This document shows positions 21,643 to 32,244 of a stretch of DNA of 64,000 bases, piece by piece. The DNA lies in contig NC_088202.1 of assembly GCF_037126465.1 (NCBI RefSeq), positions 105,803,962 through 105,867,961 of the forward strand, in the 5' to 3' direction. Position numbers and translations under genes: made by a program. Each line of letters opens with the position of its first letter. Position 1 is the stretch's first letter. A model generated the notes under the pieces. That model saw only the letters and a program-made list of their open reading frames with translations. It was not told where the DNA came from and did not search any database. The DNA comes from Ornithodoros turicata. Its lineage: Eukaryota > Arthropoda > Arachnida > Ixodida > Argasidae.

Positions 21643-21730
21643 TAGGAAGGGAGTTGCCTCAGGACAGAAGCCGCCGATATTTCGAACAGAGACTGTTCTT
21701 CTTCTGGGCACCGTCCTCATCATTGGCATG
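21643..21730 (-). repeat. Penelope-like / hammerhead-like dispersed repeat, copy 1
   Basis: On the minus strand the unit reads '..atgatgaggacggtgcc', then CAGAAGA, a perfect stem GAACAG-TCT-CTGTTC, GAAA, 'tatcggcggcttctgtcc'. Copies lie at 51010-51215 and diverged ones at 34905-34975 and 35205-35260. The layout resembles the hammerhead ribozyme core (CUGANGA-stem II-GAAA) in Penelope-like elements, except that the U of CUGA is A here. Confidence 0.5.
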
Positions 21731-21845
21731 GTATTTTCCTTGCAAACTTAACAGTTTTGTAGGAAGAAAACTGGGTGTTAAAAATGACTTCTCTGCTACT
21801 TTAAACCTGTTTTTAGAAATTTAATGACACTTTCTCACCGGACAC

Positions 21846-21936
21846 CCTGTATATATCAATATACAGGATCAATCATCAATCCTCAATATACAATCAATCA
21901 ATCAATATCAATATACAATATCAATATACAGGCTGC
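21846..21936 (+). repeat. ATCAATATAC-type tandem repeat
   Basis: Imperfect tandem copies of 'atcaatatac' and 'aatc' units follow 'acaccctgtata', a common arthropod MITE end motif. Confidence 0.8.
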
Positions 21937-21964
21937 AGTAGGTGCAGCCTGTCGCCACTTAGAT

Positions 21965-22018
21965 ATCGGGGGGGGGGGGTGATATGTTTAATGCTGATAA
22001 AAAAAGAAAAAGGTCAAA
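21965..22018 (+). repeat. G-run plus 'gatatgtttaat' repeat tail
   Basis: A run of G followed by 'tgatatgtttaatgctgataaaaaaag' resembles 39105-39160, 41369-41415 and 45958-46032, probably tails of one SINE-like family. Confidence 0.5.
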
Positions 22019-22019
22019 A

Positions 22020-24430
22020 TATGGGCTTATTAACGTTGCGTGTAAATCGATTCCCAATTATTATTAAGCTCAATTCCTGCACATGGTCGCCGTGATTGCT
22101 TGACCAGTATGCCACTACCACAAATATGGAACGTATTTTCTGAGGTTGTTTTGTTGATTGCAGCACTTGCTGCCGTCATTATTGAGTCTAGGAATACGCC
22201 ATCGCATCCTTCCAATACAATCCCCCAACGCAACGAACACATTTTTATTCTTTGGTGTCCACAGGAAAAATAGAAGCATCTTGGAAAACTGATTTTGCCT
22301 TCGTTATGGGAGGCGAACCGGCTGCACAGGTCGCAACACCATCGCTGTCATTTCATTCGACATATTATATTATAAATCTTGACACAACGTCTCGCGAAAT
22401 AGAAAATGCAAACGACGTAGGCCGCGTCATTTCGTCTGCAAGGGCCGATTAGAAGTAATCAGAGTGTCATCATTCATCGATCTGCCCCTTGTTCTTCTCA
22501 TAGCAGAATGCGGAAACCGCAATGGAGTCACGGAAAGAGCGCGGTTCCGAAATCACGCAGAAATACACAGAATGCGGGGCAACGATGTTATAAAAGTGAA
22601 TTAAGTTTGGGTAGGGCTAGCTTTAGCGAGCTTAGCCTTTCAACGTTCTGCATGTTTTAAAAAAATACATTCTGTCTGATGCAACGAGGCATAACGCGAT
22701 AGCATTGCTGCTAACTCGCTGAACTGCTCCGATAGAACTGCTCCAAAGAAATTAACTCGATGATACAAAAAAAAAAAAAAAACTTAAATGCTTCACTGAT
22801 CAAAGACACTCACTCAACTCGCACCTTCTTAACATCCTTAGCGAAGCACAAACGGTCACATACTGAACACTGTGTTCCAAATGGATCGCCCACGAATTGC
22901 CATTGAAACTGGAGATCCGCTGCCGCATACAGCACGGAATTGCCTGTTCTTCGCTTTCGTTGTGCAGCAACAGGATGGGCACGTCCTTCTCACTTGCCTT
23001 TCTCGACAGGCACTCAACGAAACAAGACGTCACTCTCGTTCCCCTGGAGTCTCTCTTGCATGTTTCTTGTACGCTGCGCCTTGGCATGTTCTCTCTTCTG
23101 TTTTCTTGGTCGTTCCACGACCACCTTTGGTAGTAAAGCGCAGCACACATAATCAGCTCTGCTTATCCTCTACCAGCCATTTTTGAACTCATATTCCACT
23201 GGTATGGTACCACGCTGGAAATGAGCCCGCCTGTAAGTACGCAGGGTGGACCACGAGCCGACGCTCCGCGTCTTGCTGCGCCGCGCACAGTCTGCTCCAG
23301 CGTGGTATACGTGGCGCAGTCTATCTCCGCTCCGCGCTACTAGTGATCTTTCACTCACAGAAAATCCTGAGGGGAACCTCCCCGCACAGTAAATCCTGCT
23401 GCAATGCTACCGCACTGTTTTTGCAGCATTTTACATGTGGCTAATTCGCCAATTTATTTCGAGCTCAGGTTAAGCCAGGTCTTCTTTCCTCCTGCGGGTT
23501 TCCTCCCTCATCGTCACTTCGTGCTGTTGTCCTTATACATTTTTGTCACAGCTTTTGGTGTGTTCCTGTATCGATAACGAATTCCTTATTTATTCGAGTG
23601 ATCATCAGGCATTACAACACGCGAGTAAGAAAAGATTTATCGGTGATGAAAGTTGCGTAGTGTGACCCTAAACTTCCTTCAAATTGTCTCGCGCGTGAAG
23701 GCATAAATATCTCGAACAAAAATTCAGGGCTCTATTTGGTTTTAGCCTGACGCGATGTCCTGAACATAATCTATAATTATATGTCGTAGTAGGTCAGACG
23801 AGCGATATGAAATTAGATAGCGGGGCAGGCAGTTGAAAGCGGGGGTTTGAGTTGCTTGGTAACATCACTCATGTACTCTGCTAACATGACTGTAACAAAA
23901 CAATCTCTCCATTCTCTTTCTGTTTCAGGAAAGCATATTTCTAAGGCGGATGGAGGCAACGATACTGCGAGAGAAAACAAAAGACATAACACCACAGAGG
24001 AAACAATTGTGCACCACTGTAACAGAAGCAGCATTCGTTTCAGCTTGAATCGTTGCTCAGGATCTGAGATGTGAGCTTGGATGCAGTACTCCCCTGTTCC
24101 TGTCACCGGGGAAATCATGAATCATTGTCGAACAGCGTTATTTATGCCTGGCTGGCAGCGAAAGGCAACGGAATAAAAGATAGGGCATGCAATCGCACGC
24201 GTTCATATTCCTTCCCTGGCTGCTATCAGCTTGACAACAACGAGTACAGATTGGCAAAAGCAACATTCGAGGAGATGACAAAGCTCCCTACAAAATGTTT
24301 CATTATAAAATGTTAAACGCTGGTGATGCAAGCTGCTTGAAGAGCGAAATGAAAACAACGCGGGATCAAGTTTTCTTTGGGCAATGCGATATGGCATTCT
24401 GGATGTACGAAGGAGGCTTAGCCAGTGCTC
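22020..24430. other. Unassigned sequence
   Basis: No gene is supported. Frames reach 116 codons near 22800-23150 but overlap one another on both strands and have no domains. An A run lies at 22767-22782. Confidence 0.4.
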
Positions 24431-24668
24431 AGCATAAAATTCGGGCTGCGCGAATATTCAAATTTTTCGAATACCAACGCGGATAATTATGTATCCGATT
24501 CGAATTCCGAATTGAATATTTATTTCTTTATTTATTTGGATAATACTGCCGGCCATCAGTTGAGGGCCAAGGCGGAGAGAGCACAATGAGCAACACAGGG
24601 ACACAGCATCAATTTGGCTCAGACAGAGCCTAACATAACGAAAATAGCACAAGAAAACAAGTGATTGC

Positions 24669-25236
24669 CTAATTCAACATGCTTAGTTGGCCAATAACTG
24701 CCTTAGAAAAAGCGGCGGAGCCAGGAATGCACGTCAGGTGTGGTGGTAGCTTGTTCCATTCCCGAGTAGTGCGAGGAAAAACAGAACAATCACGAAACTC
24801 ACTGATAAGGTTAGCTTGTTTCTGCCTGGTGGTACGACCCTCGTTGAATTTAAGATAGTCGTCGAATTTAAGACCGCTTTTACCATGTACAATACTATGA
24901 AAAAAATGAAGACGCCTTACTTGTCTGCGGCAGGCTAAAGGTAACATGTCTGATGCTTCATACAACGATGTGACCGAGGTATCTCTCCCGTACGAATTAT
25001 ATACAAAACGCAAGGATTTTTTCTGGACAGATTCCAGACAGTCAATTAGGACTTGCGTAAATGGGTCCCACAAAATGTCGGCATATTCTAGAAGTGGACG
25101 TATAAGTTTTGTATGCTGTCAGTGTAGTCGCAGAAGTACAATGACACATATTTCTTTTCAGGAACCAGATCTTGCGTGACGCTTTGGCAACAATATGATC
25201 AATATGCGCTGTCCAACTAAGGTTTGACGAGAGCAT
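24669..25236 (-). pseudogene. CR1-like ORF2 C-terminal domain
   Basis: The first part (25042-25236) reads 'LSSNLSWTAHIDHIVAKASR' and 'KIWFLKRNM', the usual region after RT. The second part (24669-25073) reads 'DCLESVQKKSLRFVYNSYGR', 'LPLACRRQVRRLHFFHSIVH' and 'TREWNKLPPHL', ending 'GQLSMLN'. A frameshift between 25042 and 25073 separates them. Confidence 0.88.
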
Positions 25237-25285
25237 GACGCCCAGATATTTATGTTTGGTAATCTTTGTGTGAGTGGAATGCTAT

Positions 25286-26047
25286 CTAACATAGGAAGAC
25301 AAAATTAGTGACTGTTTCGTACATTTGTACACATTTTCCAACGTTTAAATTCATCTGCCACGAGTCGCACCATTTAGAAACAGAATCGAGAGCAGCTTGG
25401 ATACAGTTCTGACCAGCACTATCAGACACTCTTGTGAATAAAACACAGTCATCGGTAAAACATCTACACTGTACACCTGGATATTCTACGCATAAATCAT
25501 TGATGAAGATTAGAAAGAGTATTGGCCCCAGCACAGAACCCTGTGGCACTCCAGAAAGAACAGGCAAATACGAGGATACCTCATGGCCAATACTTACAAA
25601 CTGTTTGCGGTTAGTGAGGTAAGAAGGATCAAGCCACCTGACTAGACAACCGTTATCCAATATATATCTCAGTTTAAACAGCACTTTGCGATGAGACACT
25701 CTATCGCATGCTTTTTTAAAGTCCAAGAACACAACGTCAACTTGGCCATCATTGTCTATTGCTGAGGCGAATTCATGAAAGGTATGAGCCAGTTGCGTCA
25801 CCGTGGAGTATCCCCTCCGGAAACCATGTTGAACATTAGTCAAAAATGAAGCATTTTCCAAGGAAGTCACAATATGCTTAAAAACAAAGTGTTCCAGGAC
25901 TTTGCTGCATGAACTTAGCAGTGAGACAGGTCTGTAGTTACTCAAGCAGGTTTGGTCTCCTGACTTGAATATGGGCACAACCTTTGCAAGTTTCCAGTCG
26001 TTCGGGACAGTTCCAGATTGCAAGCTGTGAGAATATATTATGTACAA
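25286..26047 (-). pseudogene. CR1-like reverse transcriptase domain
   Basis: A 253-codon frame holds nearly the whole RT in order: 'WKLAKVVPIFKSGDQTCLSN', 'YRPVSLLSSCSKVLEHFV', 'QHGFRRGYSTVTQLA', 'VDVVFLDFKKACDRV' with the first catalytic Asp, and 'LSGVPQGSVLGPILFLIFIN'. The catalytic box reads 'CRCFTDDCVLF', where the family has FADD; both Asp are kept. The frame then reads 'WCDSWQMNLNVGKC'. It is the longest uninterrupted RT frame in the window. It is isolated from its endonuclease and C-terminal parts by frame breaks. Confidence 0.93.
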
Positions 26048-26452
26048 AAACTTGGAACACCACTACGCATACCTGTGCAGGAAGGCATTAGGTATGCCGT
26101 CTGGACCTTATGATTTTTTAGTGTCGAGTTTCAGAAGGGAATCGACTATGCCTTCTCTTGTGATCTCTAGATCAGCAATGTGGCACTGGTTACATGCGAG
26201 TGGCGGAAGAACGGAGTTATCAACAGTAAACACTGAGGAAAAAGAGCTATTATTCACGTGCGATGTTCGCATCATCTATAATAGTTGCCCCATCACGATT
26301 GATTGATGTAATCTTTGTGTCTTTTTTAGTTAGGTGAAGCCAAAATCGTCTTGGATTCACGCTGAGGAAGTTATGCATCGTTACGTCATAAAAACGGTAC
26401 GACACCCGTGTACCAGGCAACGTAGCTTGCGCCGTAATGAAGGAAGTAGGCC

Positions 26453-26800
26453 TCAAAGACGTGGGTGAAATCTGTCTATACTATTGATTTTGCGTTTGAG
26501 ATGCAGTATTCCCCGCGTGATCCAGGGATTGTGGCTTTTCCGTTTGACAGCACGCATGGGCACAAACTTTTCGATACAATCAGCAACAACACGACAGAAA
26601 AAAGACCAGAGGGTGTCGGCCGGAATCTTATCTATCTCGTTAAGCTGAGAGAACTTATCAAACGACGACTCAAGGGCGTCGAGAATGTCGGTATCACTTG
26701 CTCGGCAAAAATCACGATAGCGTTTAGTAACACCTGCCGTGGGCGAAGAGCACAAACCCAAAAAATGACAAATAACTAGGTCGTGATCACTGCAATATGC
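26453..26800 (-). pseudogene. Endonuclease end and linker of the CR1-like element
   Basis: The last endonuclease motif 'SDHDLV' lies at the 5' break near 26790-26800. It is followed by 'YRDFCRASDTDILDALESSF' and 'HNPWITRGILHLKRKINSID', the standard linker to RT. The rest of the endonuclease is missing, consistent with 5' truncation during target-primed reverse transcription. Confidence 0.85.
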
Positions 26801-27099
26801 AATTATATATATGCAAATTTCGAATCGAATCGATGTTTCTTACAAGCCGAATATATTGGAAAGAGGCACACGTAAAGCCGAAAACGGCACAAGAGGACAT
26901 TAAAAAAAATCGAGCTGTACTTCATATTCTGATCGCAGTATATCGCATATGCATGTTGTACATATGTTGATATTCGTATGTACGCTGTATGTGTATTCGG
27001 TTTGGTTGTACAACTATCTGCTTCGTATTCGGTTCGGTTACATAACTAATCGCTTTATATTCGCTTCGGTTTCCAAATTACCATTCGCACAGGGCTATA

Positions 27100-27850
27100 T
27101 CGGGTGTTTCAGTTAAATCCCGGGCTAACTAATTCGCGAACGGGTGCACCAATCGACGAACTTTCTTTTTTACAAGTATCTGTCCGATACCTCCTACAAG
27201 CTGCGCACCGTGTGAGTGAGTGGGAGGCGCCCATTATTTAAATAAAAATTCAAATGAGTTTCGTAAAAAAAACAACATCACTTCTAGAATGCTGTCGGCA
27301 TTAAAATGGGTACTACCCCTTTTGGACCTTCAGTGGACACCTTTTAGAGAAATATCTGCAACCGAAGCGGGTCATTTGTTGCTGTAATTAATTGTTTTCG
27401 GTTTACATATTTTGTCCCGGCTGGTCGCGGTGAAGCGCAAAAGGACGTAATTCATTGGTGTAAGGACATAATTCATTGGTGGATAATGGACTGGAAGAGC
27501 GTCCTTTTGCGCTTCACTGCGGCCAGCCGCGACAAAAACATGTAAACCGAAACCAATTAATTACTGCAACAAAATGACCCGCTTCGGTGGCAGATTTTTC
27601 TCTAAAAGGTGTCCACTGAAGGTCCCAAAAGGGGTAGTACCCATTTGAATGCCGACAGAGCCCTGCTTTAGAAGTGATGTTTTTTTTTACGAAACTCATT
27701 TGAATTTTTGAATAATGAGCGCCTCCCCCTCATTCACACGGTGCGCAACTTGTAGGTGGTTTCAGACAGATACTTGTAAAAAAGAAAGTTCGTCGATTGG
27801 TGCACCCCTTCGCGAATTATTTAGCCCGGGGATTTAACTGAAACACCCGG
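27100..27850. mobile_element. Long fold-back element (751 bp) with TA duplication
   Basis: The two halves are reverse complements over about 350 bases each, from YCGGGTGTTTCAGTTAAATC at both outer ends to 'aagcgcaaaaggac' near the centre. TA flanks both ends (27098-27099 and 27851-27852). The arms differ at scattered positions and by small indels. There is no coding capacity. Transcribed, it would form a very long hairpin RNA. Confidence 0.93.
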
Positions 27851-28258
27851 TATACAGGGTAGCTATCTACAAAAGTTTACCCAACATGGCTTCCATCTTG
27901 ATTGTTTTCTCATAGGGATTCGCAGTTTTTGGTTGTAACTTGAGATTGCGATGTGGAATCGGTTTGAACTTTATAACGATTAAACGTACCAATTAGAGTT
28001 CCACGCGGACACAGGAATTTTCCACCTGCATTGAGTAGTTGGCGGGTACGGTGCGCAGGCATGGGTATACGTTTACAGGTATAACTACCGTGTATAACAT
28101 TCATGGAGAACGGCGTCAACACATTTGGGTGATGTCATGTTTACACGCTGACAGAGAGAAAACCAAGGAAGTTCGCATTAGTCTACGCTGAAGTCGTCTG
28201 TTGTCAGCTCATCCCCCCTTTGGCTTTCACGATCTTAACCCACAATGCATTATGGCCA

Positions 28259-28266
28259 GTCATAGC
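28259..28266. repeat. Target-site duplication, left (GTCATAGC)
   Basis: Identical to 30034-30041; it abuts the hAT-like end CAGAGGTGGGC. Confidence 0.95.
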
Positions 28267-30033
28267 CAGAGGTGGGCATCCTCACGAGGGCAAATGAGGG
28301 TGAGGGTGCCCTCACCCTCACATCACCCTCACCTCACGCACATTGAGGTGAGGTGATGTGAGGAAATTTTTTTGACAATGACTTTGAGATGAGGTGAGTG
28401 AGGAAAATTTTCCGCAATTGAGATTGAGGTCAGGTGAGGTGAGGTGACGAAAAATTTTTGAGAGGGAGGTTGAAGAGATGTGGAGCGGCTATTTTCAATA
28501 GCGCGATCTCTTAAAAGGGCACCGAGAGCCAGCTTTTTCTAGTACCAATGTAGCAGAAATGTTACTGTGAGCATCGGCTCTCTACACTAAAATGTGTTCG
28601 CTGTAAGCGCGTTAGTTTCAGACTTTCAGTTGAGTCAGATACATGATAGACGTTTCAGGTCAGATGCACGTACAAGGGAATATAGCTTATGTGTGCTTTA
28701 TGTATTTAGCTCAGATTTCAACACAATCAAACAAGTCAGTTGAGTCACATACATATGGGAGACACATGAACAAGTCAGTATAGTTCCGTGTGCTTCGAGT
28801 GTTTAGATTTCAACAAAGCCAAACTAGTCAGTCTGTAAGCAGATGTCGTTCACGTATTATTTGGAACGATAGTACATGACAACCAATGACCTTATCAGAG
28901 ACTGACGTAAGAAATGGAGGCAACAACACGCGCTTTAAGTGCAATAAGCGCAAATAATGGCATATATTCCGTATTGCCACAAGTTGAAATAGTGAGCTTC
29001 TAGTAAGGCAGTGAAGTTAGGTGGAAAGGCACAAGAGGTCTGTGTCGACATAAAGTAATTTAGTTAGTAAGTCAACACATAAGTCAGTAGTAATCCGTAC
29101 AGCACGTCTACCTGATTGCTTCAAAACAAGGGTCATGAAGAAAAGGTCCGCGAATTCCGGCTACAAATGAATACGTCTGCTATTTAAACAATATACATCG
29201 ATAATATAAAGTCATAACAGACAAAAATGCAAAATGTACAAGTAATTCGAATACCATCCCGAAAACGACTTCTGCAGCTCCATTATCATTCTCGCTCGAG
29301 AGATACTCGATAAAAGCCATTCCTGCCTTGCCAGTATGAAAAACAACTCAAAATTGCTCGGTTTGTGCAACTTCTCTACCCATGTACCCTACGTCCAATT
29401 TTTACTGATCGCACATGTAGTGGATACTTGTTGCAAGAAGGACGAACCAAGCAAGGCAATGAATCTCAGCTGTGGGTACTTGTAACTTGTTGTCAGGAGT
29501 CAACCAACGAAGCAGTAAAAAGCGAACTGCAACGTATACACCTACCCGCTCCTAATACTTTTTTGATTCCGTGTTAGCGCCGCGAAGCAACTGTGGCTAG
29601 GAGCAACGGCACTCCTAATTGAAAGAGCAATTGTGAAGTGAAAACGTTTTACAGAAACTGGCTAAGGTGAGCTCGACGATGCAAAAATTATAACAAGTAG
29701 ATGAATATATTTTAGGAAGAAGGTTGAGGTGAGATGAGGTAAGGAAGATATTTCAGAAAGAAGGTTGAGGTGAGGTGAGGTGAGGAAAATTTTTCAGAAA
29801 AAAATGAGGTGAGGTAAAAGTGTTCTGGAAAATGTTGAGGTGGGGTGAGTTGAGGAACATTTTTCAGAAACAAATTGAGGTGAGGTGAGGTGAGGAAAAT
29901 AATTTTAAAATGAGGTTGAGGTGAGGTGAGGAACGAAGTCCCCCCAAAAATGAGGTGAGGTGAGGTGAGGAAAAATATCTGTGACGAAAATTGAGGTGAG
30001 GGCAAAGATCGTGAGGGCATTTGCCCACCTCTG
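28267..30033. mobile_element. hAT-like non-autonomous element with GGTGA subterminal arrays
   Basis: Terminal inverted repeat CAGAGGTGGGCA is flanked by a perfect 8-bp duplication GTCATAGC. Both ends carry long degenerate arrays built from GAGGTGAGGTGAGG and A/T spacers (28290-28480 and 29715-30010); on the outer left side the array includes its own reverse complement, 'ccctcaccctcacatcaccc'. The 1.2-kb middle has no hAT transposase motif that I can see. Near 29563-29602 it contains 'ttagcgccgcgaagcaactgtggct', also at 59350-59380. Subterminal short-motif clusters are known transposase-binding regions in hAT elements; here they are unusually large. Confidence 0.95.
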
Positions 30034-30041
30034 GTCATAGC
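30034..30041. repeat. Target-site duplication, right (GTCATAGC)
   Basis: Matches 28259-28266 exactly. Confidence 0.95.
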
Positions 30042-31977
30042 CGTCCGTCACCTGAAAAACTTGGCAATCTGTACAAGGCTGCGTACCAATGTTTTACGTT
30101 GGCAGATACTCGCACATTTCTTTCATCCACGGTTACCTCTTGCAAGCGGCCCTGTATTCTACTGGATATCTTGCCACTTTCAGGGGGCGTCCCTCCTTTT
30201 CATTCTGTCATATAAAGACGCACCGTCTGTGTTACACGGATCATCCATTCGTGAATGCTTTCCGGGGTCCCGAGCCTCTAAGCTTCTACCTATGATGGGA
30301 AGACAGTTATAATGAAAGGGAACTTCAACTTTCTCAGTCCTCAGAGAGAAAAACACACAGACGCAAGTATGACCTAGAGGGTGGCGGTGGTGGTAGTGGA
30401 GGTTGTGGTGTTGGTGGTGATGTCGGAGGCAGCTTCCTTTGATTTGCCTCACAGCTGTGGGCATCGTCACGACTGTACGTGGGGATGGGACGACCATGGG
30501 GAAAAGATGAGGGTGTGATGTAAGTAGGATCGGTGGTTGTACCGCACTCGAAGTAGAAGACAGAGCTCGACCTATATGACACTATGAAGGACTAGATCTA
30601 CACATCCACCTATGTGCTGCATAGCAAGCGACCGTGGAGAAACACGACAGATTTAGCGTATTGACCTGATTTCCTATCGGCAGCAAATATGACGGCAAGA
30701 ATCACCGCACACATTAGGGATTTTTTAGGACAACGTAGAAGTTTTCAGATAACGTTTTCGAAAACATGATAAACCAATGGCCTCATTCCTTTGGAGTGGC
30801 TGACATCACCTTGCTGATATCAGATTGACTGACAGCGATACGGAGTCGGAATAGGAGGGCGTTTATGATTTCCTGGAACTCCCTGATGACATTGTGAACG
30901 TACGTGTGCACGCGCTCGTTGGTAAACCGACTTTTTCCTGACAGATTTTGATTGATTTGATACTGATCGGGCAGTGTTTAGTGCGTGTAGTAGTTACACA
31001 AGTAGTTACAACACTTAGCTTACGTACCGTAGATAGTTGCAAACGGGACCTCGAAGAGGCTCGTAGTAGTTAAGGAGAAGGTGTAATGTGCACACACGGT
31101 CTCCTATATACATGCTTAAGGGTAGGCTTTCTCGAGCGGTTAGAACTTGTGAACCTGAAGTAAAGAACCGCACATGCCGCGAGCACTTAGCATTGCCATA
31201 TTCAAGCCTTAGTGTACAATCATCTGCTACTTTAACCATTTGGCTTAACGAATGTTGATATATTTATCAACAATAGTCAAGTTCGTCAGTAAACTGAGTA
31301 AAGAAAAAACCACTCGTCCCTCTCTTCGTATGCACTTTGTCTCGAAACAATAGTTTTCGATGATGAAAAGTAAAGATATTTAAATAAACATGACCAAAAC
31401 CCTACGGTCTGGAACTTCAATAGGAGTATCGAACACTGCATAAATCATCTCAGCCGACACCCACAATCAATAATGACATTAAGTAAACTTTTCCTACAAA
31501 CGCCATTAACTCTGCTGCGTTTGCTTTCCTCCTTTCCGTGTTCCATTTTTATGACATCTACTTTTGAAGTGGGAAAAGTCGCCCTTTGAGAGCGTTTTCG
31601 TTGCCGTCGACATTTACAGCGGACTCTTTGCCCAATACCAGTACTTTCATTCTAACGTGTTTCGTCGTCTTACATACCTACATACATTGTCTTGTCGTCT
31701 TTGTGTATACTTCGCAAACAGCTTTGCAGTCTCCCATGCTACTCTAGAAAATACCCTATTGTAGTGCGAAATTTGTGAAAGACATAATGCGATGTATATA
31801 TCGGATGTTCCCGAGGCTTGATGACATAATATTTGGAAAATAATAGGCATCAATACAACTGTTTGTTCACGTGTTTCAAATAGAGGTTTTCTCCAAAGTA
31901 ACCTGGTGCTTCGCGACATGACCGTCACAGCGGCAGTTACGCAATGTTGGCTTCCCCTCATATAGGCCATATACGTG
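30042..31977. other. Unassigned sequence
   Basis: A GGT/GTG-rich run lies at 30380-30425. Otherwise only short frames are seen, none with a family motif. Confidence 0.45.
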
Positions 31978-32041
31978 GTGAAGTACGCTTTACAGGAGCA
32001 TATTTTGGTGGTGGTGGTTGGTAAAATAACAAGGGGAGGTT

Positions 32042-32061
32042 GAATTCGCGCAAGCGAATTC
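32042..32061. repeat. 20-bp stem-loop in the I-like 3' UTR
   Basis: GAATTCGC and GCGAATTC flank GCAA, a GNRA-type tetraloop if transcribed on the plus strand. Such structures near the 3' end can be the RT recognition site in non-LTR elements. Confidence 0.75.
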
Positions 32062-32244
32062 TGCTACCCCCAAAAAAAGAAAGACGGTACACCCCAAAGC
32101 AGAAAAGAAAAAAGAAAGGAAACGGTACGATTGCACCACAGAATGTGCGAGCGCACCGCAAAAGCTCACCGGGGTGAGCGTCTCGACCGCGACAACGCAG
32201 GACAGAGCGCGCCGTTCACATCCGCCGTAATGTCCACGCTCCGT

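Larger units (their letters stand above)
24516..26810 (-). mobile_element. CR1/L2-like non-LTR retrotransposon, 5'-truncated
   Basis: The element starts inside the endonuclease ('SDHDLVICHF', near 26800) and runs through linker, RT and C-terminal domain to a 3' end with short AAATAAAT-type repeats at 24516-24540. No LTRs or RNase H are present. The C-terminal 'TREWNKLPPHLT' near 24720 and the RT order are typical of CR1/L2-like elements. Several frameshifts and a mutated catalytic box show it is dead. Confidence 0.92.
24442..27096. mobile_element. Possible hAT-type element with TCGAAT subterminal repeats, host of the CR1 insertion
   Basis: The left end (GGGCTGCGCGAATATTC) and the reversed right end (GCCCTGTGCGAATGG) are related. 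The flanks of the CR1 insertion on both sides carry 'ttcgaat' and 'attcggttcgg' motifs (24460-24515 and 26820-27085). The CR1 element would be nested in it. No matching 8-bp duplication was found, so the call is tentative. Confidence 0.4.

Noticed and set aside
23813..24118. Membrane protein with a hydrophobic stretch
   Set aside because: Single frame without homology, with competing frames on the other strand; hydrophobic runs arise easily by chance here.
28290..28480. CRISPR-like or regulatory direct repeats
   Set aside because: The repeats are degenerate, lack unique spacers of fixed length and lie inside a hAT-like element in eukaryotic DNA.
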